64,000 nucleotides of DNA from Glaciozyma antarctica PI12 (lineage: Eukaryota; Basidiomycota; Microbotryomycetes; Kriegeriales; Camptobasidiaceae). Below the pieces are notes generated by a model. The model saw only the letters and a program-made list of their open reading frames with translations, was not told the DNA's origin and searched no databases. Below, piece by piece: positions 36,161 through 46,800 of the stretch. Within the stretch, counting starts at the first letter, position 1. The number at the start of each line of letters is the position of its first letter. The position numbers and the translations under genes were made by a program. The stretch lies in NCBI GenBank assembly GCA_002917775.1, contig KZ627157.1:487142-551141 (forward strand), given 5' to 3'.

Positions 36161-39100
36161 ATGTCATCCAAGACTCCCCTCTCTATTGAAGACGTGCTCG
36201 CCAAACAGAAAGCGGAGAAGGAAGCCAACTCCAAGGTACGTTGTTGTGTGTGCGAGCACCAGGTTCAAGCTAACGCACTCCCTCTCTGCGCAGCCCAAGT
36301 TCCTCTCCAAGCAAGAGCGCGCCGCGATCGCCCTCGCCAAGCGAGCTGCCGAAGTCGAGGCGTCCAAGGATCAGGAGCTCGCAACTCAGCGCGCTCGTCA
36401 AGACCTCGAGCAGAAGGCTCGGGCAGAAGGTGGCGGGCAGTACGGGCAGCAGCAGCAAGGTTACGGCGGAAACCACAGCGGGCAAGGTGGTCTGAACTAC
36501 GGCGGAGGAGGAGGGGGAGGGGGAGGTCGAGAGGGGAGAGGCGATTATGGAGGAGGACGAGGGGGCTACGGTGGGGGGAACTATGATCGGGGAGGGAGAG
36601 GAGGAGGCTACGGTGGGCCTCGAGGTGGTGGACCACGAGGAGGAGGACGCGGTGGACGCGAGTCGGCTACAACCAGGACCGTCGAGGCCCACCTGGAGGC
36701 GACCAGCGTCCGAACGCTCCCAGCGGTCCTCGAGGTCAAGATGGGAGGGACGGGTACGGAGGGGGCAGGGATTTTGACCGGCGAGACGACCGCTGCGGCG
36801 ATAGGAGGAGGGACGACCGCTACCAGGGCGACCGCAGGGACGACAGGCGCGACGACCGCGATTCGAGAGGACCACCGCCACCCAGTGGCGATGGGAGGAG
36901 CGCTCCTGTCCCGATGGAAGTCGACTCTGCGACTCCCGCTGCCCCTTCCCCCGCTCCTGCCGCCCCCTCAGCCTCCGCCCCTAACAGCACTCCTACCCTT
37001 CCCTCAGATACTCCCCCACCGCCACCTCCCTCGGCCGAGGGTATTCTCCCCTCCTCCGCACCTCCGCCACCGCCCTCCGAAGCTCCTCCCCCTCCCCCTC
37101 TATCTATGCCGCCACCACCAGCTCCCAAACAGCGCTCTCCAACCCCTCCTCCCGCACCTAAGCTCACACTCGCCGAAATGGCCGCTCTCCAATCCTCCAC
37201 CGTCGCATCTGCACCTCTCAACGCGGCTCTAAACGCGACGAGGTACCTCGGAGCTCGCGCGCCGGACAGGCGCAAGGTTCGTCCTTCCTCATTTCTCTTC
37301 GAAGTCTGCGCCCTAACGCCGGTACGGAACAGGTTTCCAAGCTCTCCGACAAGAAGTTCGTTTTCGACTGGGACCGAGCCGACGATACGGGAGCCGACGA
37401 AGTCGACCCCATCTACGCGCCTTACATTCCTCGAGCTGCTCCGTCGGCAAAAGGACGCCACGGCCAACGCGGTGGAGGAGACCACACGTACGGCGTCAAG
37501 CTCGACGATCGTCAGCGGCAGCTCGCTCCTCCTGCGGCGCAAGGCGGACCGCCGAAGGTCGGGATGTACGGACGAGGAATGCTGGGAGGCTTCGATAGGG
37601 ATGCGATGCCTGGGCGGAAAGGGTGAGTGGTCCTGGCTCGCGTACCTTGGGGCGTTTGCTGACGCCTTTGTGCAGGGAGACGAAGCAGAAGGGTGCGATT
37701 GACGAGCGGCATTGGTCGGATAAGAAGTTGTCGGAGATGAAGGAGAGGGATTGGAGGATCTTCCGAGAGGATTTCTCGATCGCTGCTCGAGGTGCGTCGT
37801 GCCTCACTCGTCCAGTGCTGCGACAAGGCGCTGATGGACGTCGTTCGTGCAGGTGGATCGATCCCTCTCCCCCTGCGCTCCTGGCAAGAGAGCAACATCC
37901 CTCAGCAGATCATGGACGTTATCGAGGAGATTGGCTACGACGAGCCCAGTCCTATTCAGCGTCAAGCCATTCCTATCGGCCTGCAGAATCGGGACCAGAT
38001 CGGTGTCGCCGAAACTGGTGCGTCTTCATTTGCATCCTCCGCCCTTCACCATCTACTAAGCTGCGCGGCGTGCAGGATCCGGAAAGACGGCCGCTTTCGT
38101 CATCCCCATGCTCGCCTACATCGCTCGCCTTCCTCCGCTTTCCGACGAGAACCGCGGTCGAGGTCCGTACGCTCTCGTCCTCGCCCCGACTCGCGAACTG
38201 GCTCAGCAAATCGAGTCGGAGACGAACAAGTTCACCAAGCTGCTCGGCTACAAGTGTGTCTCCATCGTCGGAGGTCGCGCGATCGAGGAGCAGCAGTTCA
38301 ACATGCGGCATGGAGCCGAGATTGTCATCGCTACGCCTGGACGTCTCAAGGATTGCATCGAGCGACACGTCCTCGTTCTCGGGCAGTGCACGTACGTCGT
38401 CATGGACGAGGCCGACAGGATGGTCAGTCTTGGATTCGAGGACGTTATCAACTTCATTCTGGACGCCCTCCCCGTTAGCAACCTCAAGCCCGACACCGCC
38501 GAAGCGGAGGATGGCGAGAAGATGTCGATGGTGCTCGAGGCAGCTGAGGGAGATGAGAGTGGGGCCTCGACCTTGGCGCTTTACAGGCAGACGGTGCGCC
38601 ACTCCTTTTCGTCGTCGTTTGCGTTCGCTGACGCCGCTTCGCAGGTCATGTTCTCCGCCACCATGCCTCCCGCCGTCGAACGTCTCGCAAAGAAGTACCT
38701 CCGACGCCCCGCGGTCGTCACTATCGGAATCGCTGGTCAGGCTGTTGACACGGTCGAGCAGCGCGTCGAGTTCGTGTCTGGAGACGAGAAGAAGAAGTGC
38801 GTCGCTCGTCTCGCTCGTGATCCGTGTAGTGCTGACCCAGTACTCCCTTCTAAGGGCTCGCCTCATCGAGATTCTCAACACTGGCGGCTACGAGCCTCCG
38901 ATGATCGTCTTCGTCAACCAGAAGAAGGCCGCCGACGTACTCATGAAGGATCTTCAACGAGCTCACGTGCGTCTCCTTTCGCCATCCCTTTCTCGCCAGC
39001 TCTAACGTGCTCTCGTTTTTCGCAGTGGAACGCGACGAGTCTTCACTCTGGCAAGAACCAGGAGCAGCGAGAAGCCGCTCTCAACTCGATTCGCAACGGC

Positions 39101-39535
39101 GAGTGCGACGTCCTCGTCGCGACCGATCTCGCCGGACGTGGTATCGATGTTCCCGACGTCTCGCTCGTCGTCAACTTCCAGATGGCGAACAACATCGAGG
39201 CCTACGTGCACAGGATCGGTGCGTTCCTTCGCTGCGAGCACATTGAGGAACTCTGGCTGACGATTATGCGCAGGTCGAACGGGTCGTGCTGGGCGAACTG
39301 GTGTCGCTGTCACGTTCCTTAACGATGCGGATGAGGAGCTCATGTGCGTCTCGCTTCTGTTTCTCGAGGCAGGGACGGACGAAGCTGATGCTCTCACGTC
39401 CGCAGGTATGACCTCAAGACGGAGATCGCCAAGTCGCCCGTCAGTCGAATGAACCCCGAGCTGCTCAAGCATCCAGCGGCACAGACGAAGATGTCTTCGG
39501 CGATGAAGCGAAGGGCAGCTGATATCGAGGATTGA
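36161..39535 (+). CDS. PRP28: DEAD-box RNA helicase PRP28 (U5 snRNP 100K)
   Basis: Swaps U1 for U6 at the 5' splice site during spliceosome activation. Seen: start [19 protein letters not shown], then [20 protein letters not shown], an RGG/Gly-rich tract (about 36480-36660), an Arg/Asp tract ([17 protein letters not shown]), a Pro-rich stretch, and the Prp28 block [18 protein letters not shown] with [19 protein letters not shown]. Helicase motifs are complete: [20 protein letters not shown] (Q), [11 protein letters not shown] (I), [10 protein letters not shown] (Ia), IATPGRL, MDEADRM (II), SATMPP (III), [27 protein letters not shown] (V) and [13 protein letters not shown] (VI). It ends [10 protein letters not shown] with TGA 39533. 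Odd: the RGG tract and the following Arg/Asp tract are in different frames with no fitting intron (near 36650-36665), suggesting a one-base error in the Gly repeats. About nine introns. Confidence 0.95.
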
Positions 39536-39568
39536 TTGCACGACGGGGCTGCAACGATGTTGTCCACC

Positions 39569-42040
39569 TCACTTGGGCTGCAAGATCTCTGCGATAGCGA
39601 GGTCTCCTGGGAGGGCTTGCAAGAAGTCTGCGTCGACGTGGGCCTCCCAGGTGCTACCAGCTGGAACGCCTCGTGCATGGACGATAGGGACGGGTTTGAG
39701 GACCTGTGCCATGTCGGCCGAAGTCCTGGGGACTTTTTCGCGCAACTCTGCGCAGATGCTGCGACCGAACACGCGCGAGTCGATTTGTTTCCTGCTCGAA
39801 CGACCGACTGAAGTATACGCACGTCAGTTTTGTTGGGAAGTGGGGGAGCAGGAAGGACGCACAGACGGGTTCGGGAGGCGATAACGCTCCTTCGGCTTCG
39901 GCGGCGCGCTTGAAGACCTCTCGCACGGTCAGTCCGCCAGAACGTAGAGCACTTTGCAAAGAAACCGAGGTCAGTGACTGCCTGTTGATTTGGGAGGGAA
40001 AGTACGTACTAGGAGAGGCCGTGGAAGAGCGAAGCCGCGCGCGTTGGCTCGTCTCGCGGCATCATTTGACCCGCCTGGTGGAGCCACCCAAGTCAGAAGC
40101 CTGTGTAAGCCTGACTCTCGCAGCGAGAACTTACCTCAGTGTACGCCGCAGAGGCCAGCTTCGCGAAGTTCCTGCACACAAGTCATGAGCCGAGGAAGGA
40201 GACTCGCTTCGCAAGGCGACGCACCGATCCATAAACCTCGCCACGCCGTTCTGAGTGATCTTCTCCCGACTGCGAATTCCGTACACGTAGCCCAAAGACT
40301 GTTTAGCGTGGAAGATGGGGCCAATCTGCAGACCGAAAGCGTTAGGCAAGATCGAAGCGCGAGAGCTGCAGGGACGCACCTGAAAGGCCAAGTCCGGCGT
40401 GCTGTCGCTGTTCAGCTTCGGTCGAGAGGCGCATTCCTGGGAGTGAAAGAGATCAGACTTCGCGAGACGATCGGGAAGACGAGCTGCTTACGGCGAGGAG
40501 CTGCGTTGCCTTGCGCTCGATCTCCTTCAGCGAGAACGCCGACTTTGCACTTTTGCGCGTCGCTTCTTGGTTGCCGAGAACGAGGGCAACTGCCGGAGAG
40601 AAGGTGAGTTCAGAGGGACGATGAGGAATTGAGCAAAAGAGAGGAACGCACGAAGCAAGTGCACTCGCATGCTGCGCGCGAATGTGTGCTCGAACGAAGA
40701 ACCCTTCGTCTCCATCGGAACGTCCTTCCAGCGAATAGCTCCGAGCTCGAGGACCTCGACGACGAGCCGATAGCGCAAGACGGCATCTCCTGCAGTAACT
40801 TTTCAGCTGGTGCGCAGAAGATTGACTGAGGAACATACCGATATCGACTCCCTCCTAAGGAACGCAGAGAGAAACAGGCCTCGAACGAAAGCAGAAATGA
40901 TTGATCGCATTCTGAAGACGACTCAGCTCGCGCAGGAACGCCAACCCGGAAAGAACACTCACACTGACCAGCCCTCTTATCCAACTCGTTTGTCAAGAGC
41001 GTTGACGACGTCTGCCGCCTTGGTTACAGAGTTGAGGAGCCCTTTAGCTTGTACGTCTCCGTCTCGACCTCAAATTGTTTCGAGAGCTTTTCCGGAAGCG
41101 GCAGTTGACGATGCTTTCCCGGGATGAGGTGGAAGCCTCGACGACTCAGGATAACCCCGGCTGGAGAAGAAGAGCGCAGCTGTCAGCGAAGGACTGGCAG
41201 GAACGTGCTTCTCGCCTACCAACGCTGCGATGAGACATCAAGTCATCAGCAGGGCAGTCGATGCGAGAGAAAGGAACGGCGCACATGTTCGAAATGCCAG
41301 TGTGCCCAACGACATAGGAGAAACTCCCGTTGCTCGCAGGAGTCATCGAGTCGTCAATGATTGTGAGGCCAGAGGCGACGAGGTCGTACGCTGCTGAGGC
41401 CAAGTCGGCTGCTGAAGGGTAAGGGCGGTCCCAGGTGCCATCGCGAATGAGCCCATCGAGTCGGTACTTGAACGTGTCCTGTAGGCGGACAGTGGCGAGA
41501 TGGGACGGCTTGTCCGACGCTTCCACTTCGGACTAAAGCTTGGAAACCTTGTTCGAGGCTGCGACGAGGCGGAGACGAGTAGCTTCGTTTTCCGCCAGAG
41601 CTATCGCTTGATCGTCTGGGTAGCAAGTAACGTTTTCAGCATCGCCTCGAGGACGGACTCGTGGCGAGGACTCACAGGCTGCTTTCGAATGCGAGAAAGC
41701 CTGGAGATGGGAGAAGGCTTCTCCCCGGCGAGCGTATCCTCGGCTTCCAGTCGGGCGCAGGCGAATGCACTCCTCCGCGTCGAGCAAGCAGAGGTCGAAA
41801 GCGAACAGGTGAATGTGGCAAGCAGCGCGATTCCCGTGAAGAGAGCTGGCGTATTCGGGGTCGCTAGCAGCTTCCTCGGACAGAGCTTCCGTGTACAACG
41901 CAGCGGCCTCCTCCCACTGGCCCTGGAGGAAGGAGCTCGTCGTCAGAGCGGTTCTGGAGAGGCAGGAGCAGCGGCGGAGAGGGATTAAACTTGCCTGCCT
42001 GAGCGCGAAGTTTCCGCGGTCCTTGGTGCTGGTGCTGGAC
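39569..42040 (-). CDS. TPR-repeat protein of unknown function
   Basis: Seen: start at 42040 (MSSTSTKDRGNFALRQ), intron, then tetratricopeptide repeats: GQWEEAAALYTEALSEEAA, EYASSLHGNRAACHIHLFAF, DLCLLDAEECIRLRP and RGYARRGEAFSHLQAFSHSK, followed by a helical stretch (LAENEATRLRLVAASNKVSK). The C-terminal two thirds are spread over many short exons: GFHLIPGKHRQLPLPEKLSK, LRYRLVVEVLELGAIRWKD, KSAFSLKEIERKATQLLA, GPIFHAKQSLGYVYGIRS, SALRSGGLTVREVFKRAAEA, and ADMAQVLKPVPIVHARG, ending LPGDLAIAEILQPK at TGA 39569. TPR arrays of this kind bind Hsp90/Hsp70 tails or scaffold complexes; the remaining region is not recognised. A frame break near 41037-41050 has no good intron. Convergent with PRP28 (33 bp between stops). 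A strong hairpin lies in its 5' leader. Confidence 0.65.
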
Positions 42041-42098
42041 ATCGAGCGAGCTCTGAGAGGAGGTTGAGGTCGAAGGCGCCAAAACGCGCTGGGAGACA

Positions 42099-42149
42099 GG
42101 GTGGGACAAAACTCATGGGACAAAACTCGAAGTGAGTTTTGTCCCACCC
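42099..42149. repeat. Perfect inverted repeat, 17-bp arms, with third internal copy
   Basis: Arms 42099-42115 and 42133-42149 are exact reverse complements (17 of 17). The 17-nt spacer begins with another direct copy of the arm core (tgggacaaaactc, 42116-42128), so two alternative stems can form with the same right arm. It lies 58 bp upstream of the TPR gene start and 93 bp upstream of the FAR-17a start. Confidence 0.95.
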
Positions 42150-42242
42150 TAGCTCAGCCCCAGTCTGCTCGGGTTTCGCACTTGGCCGAACGCGCAACGC
42201 TTTTTTCCTTTCTCTCTCGCAGCTGCCTACACCCCGTCCGAA

Positions 42243-43601
42243 ATGGCCGCACTAGCTACCAGCTCAAGCTTCACCAGCTCAGTCACCAAGGCCTCAAGCA
42301 GCCCCAGCTCACGGAACCTGCTCTCGACAACTCTCCGTGCGGCGCGTTCGGACAAGACAAACGGCCGCACTAGCTACCAGCTCAAGCTTCACCAGCTCAG
42401 TCACCAAGGCTTCAAGCAGCCCCAGCTCACGGAACCTGCCGACAACAATCCTCGGTGCGGGTCGTTAGAAGAAAAAAGAAGGAAGCAAACAACGTCGAAT
42501 AAAAGATATTATTTTATTGAAGAGGCTGACCAACAGCTTTGTACGTTGCGCTCGCTTCTTGGGAGCCTGCTCAACGCGTGGTGGACGCAGCTAACGAACA
42601 TGCGGTGGCCGAACAGAGGTTGTTGTTCGCTCCTGGACCCGTCACGGACTTTATGACCTCCCAGTACGGAGGCCACTTTACGTTTTTGACTGTGCTGGGG
42701 TGCGTAAAGCTTGAGCTTGAGAGGGGGAGGGACTTTGGACGGGCGAACGTGCGCGAAGAGGGAGCTGATCCGGCGCCCTCTCCACAGATTGGGAGTGTCC
42801 TGGATCACGTTCGTAGTGGCGCTCATGAAGGACGTGTTCCCTTCTTCTCAAGGTGCGAGATGGTGGGCTCCCTGGATCCTGCGCAAGCTGAAGCTCTCTC
42901 ATCGCAGCTCTCGCCCTCGGGAAGACTGCTCTGACGATCATCGTCGTTCCTGCTGAAGGAATCATAACCTTGCTCTGTACGATTCTCGCTAGGAGCTCGA
43001 CGTGTTGTCGCTGACCATCCTCAAGACTGGGGAATGTACTTCATCGATCCGACGCTGCTCGTTCCTGCCGACTCCAAATTCCAGATCCCTCTGTCCCTGG
43101 ACATTGGCTTGCACGCTCTTCCAGCTCTTTTCCTCTGGTACGATCTCGGCGAGACGCGAGCTTACCGCGAAACTGACTTTACTGCGATTCAGGCTCGACT
43201 TCCTCCTCTACAGCCCTCGCATGTCGAAACAGGCCAACCCGCTCGTAATCAGCGCATTCACAGTCCTCGGCTACGTGTCGTGGATGGAGCACACGTCCGC
43301 CGTGAACCAGCACTTCCCCTACCCTTTCCTCAGTGTGTCCCTCTCGGCCGAGCTCGGGATTCTCGCTGACTTCCTCGCAGATGAGCTCCCCCCGGTTCAG
43401 CGCAGCGCCTTCTACATCGCCTGCATCCCCCTGCTCGTCGGGCTCTTCCACCTCGCAAACGGCGTGTCCGTACTCGTTCTTCGCTCAGCCCGCTCCGGCA
43501 CTGACCCCTCACTTCGCAGGCACCTTATTGTCCGAGGAGACGAGGTCACCGTCGAGACTGTTGTCGTCGAGGAGGCACAGCTCGTGAAGAAGGACGCTTG
43601 A
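42243..43601 (+). CDS. FAR-17a/AIG1-like membrane protein
   Basis: Known: AIG1/ADTRP proteins are multi-pass membrane hydrolases of fatty-acid esters of hydroxy fatty acids. Seen: exon 1 (42243-42336) MAALATSSSFTSSVTKASSS ending phase 1, a 200-nt intron to 42536, then LYVALASWEPAQRVVDAANE, PVTDFMTSQYGGHFTFLTVL, GVSWITFVVALMKDVFPSS, KTALTIIVVPAEGIITLLYW, MYFIDPTLLVPADSKFQIPL, SLDIGLHALPALFLW, LDFLLYSPRMSKQANPLVI, LGYVSWMEHTSAVNQHFPYP and FYIACIPLLVGLFHLANGVS, ending in a charged tail and TGA at 43599. Five or more membrane segments and the internal H-L-P-LFLW and W-EH-S blocks fit the family. Intron 1 is four times the usual length because it contains a second copy of exon 1 (see repeat). Expression start depends on which copy is used. 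Confidence 0.82.
42245..42454 (+). repeat. 118-bp tandem duplication covering the first coding exon
   Basis: Unit 1 begins at 42245 and unit 2 at 42363 (offset 118). The first 76 bases agree at 75 positions; the copies then diverge around their splice donors (gtgcggcgcg in unit 1 at 42337, gtgcgggtcg in unit 2 at 42455). The ATG of unit 1 is ACG in unit 2. Both donors are in the phase needed for the same acceptor at 42536. Confidence 0.95.
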
Positions 43602-43824
43602 GGTGCGTTGCTCGTTCTTCCCGAACAGAACGCAGCTGAGCCTTGCCGGCAGATTCCCTCCCCCATGTTCAGCACACCTAGATTTTGTTGTCGAGCGCGA
43701 TTGCCAATGCAGCTTCTTCTCTCTCCCTTCCAAGCTTTCAGTGAACAAGTCAAATCAAAAGCATTCCTCCATCACCGGTAGTACAACTCGCGCCCAAGCT
43801 TCTATCGTACGCCACGCCACGCTC

Positions 43825-46800
43825 TCAAACCTCCAATCCCATCTCACGCAACTTGGCCTTCGTCTCCGCCTCGTCCTCCTTCCACCTCAGCGCCAGTTCG
43901 GGCTCAGTCGCGAACGCCTCGATGCAGTCAGGACAGCGGCTGTGAAGAATGCTCATCAATGAGGTACCCTGCGAAAGCGAGAGAGAGAGGAACGAACATG
44001 AAGTACGCTTGGCTGCGCTTGCCCATTCCCAGAACGAGGAATTCGGGAAGAACGTCGCCGACGGCTTCGATATCCTCCGTAGGCAAGCAGTCCTGCGCAA
44101 CGAAATCGGGTTAGCGAGAGATATTTTCGAGAGTGAGAGGAGCACGAACCTCGCAGAAAGCTTGAGGGCACGTCTGGCAGCGGAAGAGCAGACCTCCAGC
44201 TTCTTGAGTCGAGCGAGAGCACATGCTGCACCCGTGCTGGCTGCAGTAGTACGACCTGAGGATCGCGGAACGTCAGCGCAGGCACGAAGTGGGGTGGTGA
44301 AGAGAGAAAGACATCATGGCGTTGATCTCGTGAGGAGTGTACGCAAAGCAAGGAGCGTGGAAGGGACGAGGGCAAGAAGTGCAGTGGAACACGTCACCTG
44401 CGAGAGGGTCTCGTCAGCATTAAAAGTGTCGCTGGCTCGAAGCGCGACGTACCTCCGTCCTTGCAGACCATGCAGAAGTCCTCGTGGTCGAACTTTTTGC
44501 GCGACTTCTTCGCGTTCGCAAGCTTCTTGACCATATCGGGATCACTCGTGATCGTCTTGACCGCCTCCCAAGCTCCGCACGCCTGCGACTAGGCATCAGT
44601 GGTGAACAACGACGCGGCGAGGATGGAGAGGACTCACGATCGTCTCCTTNNNNNNNNNNNNNNNNNNNNNNNNNNNNNNNNNNNNNNNNNNNNNNNNNNN
44701 NNNNNNNNNNNNNNNNNNNNNNNNNNNNNNNNNNNNNNNNNNNNNNNNNNNNNNNNNNNNNNNNNNNNNNNNNNNNNNNNNNNNNNNNNNNNNNNNNNNN
44801 NNNNNNNNNNNNNNNNNNNNNNNNNNNNNNNNNNNNNNNNNNNNNNNNNNNNNNNNNNNNNNNNNNNNNNNNNNNNNNNNNNNNNNNNNNNNNNNNNNNN
44901 NNNNNNNNNNNNNNNNNNNNNNNNNNNNNNNNNNNNNNNNNNNNNNNNNNNNNNNNNNNNNNNNNNNNNNNNNNNNNNNNNNNNNNNNNNNNNNNNNNNN
45001 NNNNNNNNNNNNNNNNNNNNNNNNNNNNNNNNNNNNNNNNNNNNNNNNNNNNNNNNNNNNNNNNNNNNNNNNNNNNNNNNNNNNNNNNNNNNNNNNNNNN
45101 NNNNNNNNNNNNNNNNNNNNNNNNNNNNNNNNNNNNNNNNNNNNNNNNNNNNNNNNNNNNNNNNNNNNNNNNNNNNNNNNNNNNNNNNNNNNNNNNNNNN
45201 NNNNNNNNNNNNNNNNNNNNNNNNNNNNNNNNNGATCCCCATCTTCTCGTCCCTCTCCTTTCCCCNCTCGCGCAAATCCGCAAACGTCGAATCGCGGAAC
45301 TCGGTGAACGCGTCCTGCCCATCTCCACCCCACTTGGCGAGCGCGCCGGCTCCGCCACGAAGGATTGAAGCAAGCTCTCCGCGCGTCATGCCGTCGTCCT
45401 CTGCTTTTTCGGGAGCGGCGTCAGGGTCGACGACGGGATCGGTCGTGGCGTTGTGCATCGAACCCATGACCTTGGCGCTGCAGAGTGGATGCATGGTAAG
45501 CGAGTGCGCGTGGGAGGCCCGAGGGGGAGACGCACGAGAGATAGAGCTTCTTCCTGAGACGAGTCAACGCTTGTTCCTCGACGGAATCCTGGCAGACGAT
45601 GCGGTAGACCTGAACGACCTTGGTCTGACCGATTCTGCGCCATCGTCAGCAAAGCCCCTCTGGCACTCGGGCAAAGAGCTGAACGTACCGGTGTGCACGC
45701 GAGATAGCCTGAATGTCGACCTGAGGGTTCCAGTCCTGATCGACGAGGACGACGCTCGTCGCGGCAGTGAGGTTAATTCCGAGTCCTCCGGCGCGAGTCG
45801 AAATAAGAAAGATCTGGTACGGGCTGTTCTTCTGCTGGAAGAGCTTGATATCGAGAGCGCGGCGGGGTCGGGAAGTGCTTCCGTCGAGACGAGCGTCTGC
45901 GCAGGGTCAGTGGTCGAAGATCCCGCGCGAGAACGGAAGGGAACGCACACTTGAAGCCACGGAGCTGCATGAAGTCCTCGAGGATGTCGAGCATGCGAGT
46001 GAAGCCAGAGAAGATGAGAACCTTCTCGCCCTTGGGGAGGATCTCGGCGAGGAGCTTGTCGAGGAGGACGAGCTTGCTCGAAGCGGCGACGATGTGCTCG
46101 GCGACCTCAAACGGTTCTGACTCGGCGTTGGGGAGGAGGTAGGGGTGGTTACAGCATTTGCGAAGCTGCATGAGACTGTCGAGCGTCCACGAACGTCAGC
46201 GATTTGGAACCCAGAAACGCGAAAGGCGAGGAACGCACAGGTTCATCATCTTCATCCAAGCGTTGCCCTCGCCACCAGCTTTGCTCGCCGCCATCGCCTG
46301 CTTGATGTTCTCGCGAATCTGGGACTCTCCCTCGGCATGTTCGTCGTCCGCAGCGACGCTAGCGAGCGTGGGCGCAGGGGCGGTAAAGATCTCGGAGAGG
46401 GTGATGGTGTCGGCGCGGGTGAGGAGACGCTTGTACCAGAAGCGTTGAGCGGGGGAGAGGGGAACGTAGACTGCGGGAGAAGCGGTCAGAGAAGTTGATA
46501 TGGCTGCGAAGCGCGGGACTCACGGGTCATCTCCTCGCGACGGGGCACGCTCAACTCGCCACGGACACCCTCCTTGGTCCTTCGCAGCATGAGGAGCTCG
46601 AGCAGCGCCTGACTTTTTTTGAGGAAGCTCTGGTCGTAGAGTCCGAGAGTGAGGTTGAAGCCTTCGCGGAAAGGTCGGATCGTAGGAGGGGTGAAGATCG
46701 TAGGTGCGAGGAAGTGGAGTAGAGCCCAGACTGTGAAGGCAGTCGAGTTAGTTCCCGCGCGTGTAGCAGCAAGCGAGGACTGAACGTACGCTCGGTAAGG

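Noticed and set aside
36480-36680. Programmed ribosomal frameshift in PRP28
   Set aside because: No slippery heptamer with a structure is evident, and similar breaks in other genes of this window favour sequencing error.
44484-45954. Long open frames on both strands through the N gap
   Set aside because: They are open only because N codons cannot be stops; the real gene is the SNF2 ATPase on the minus strand.
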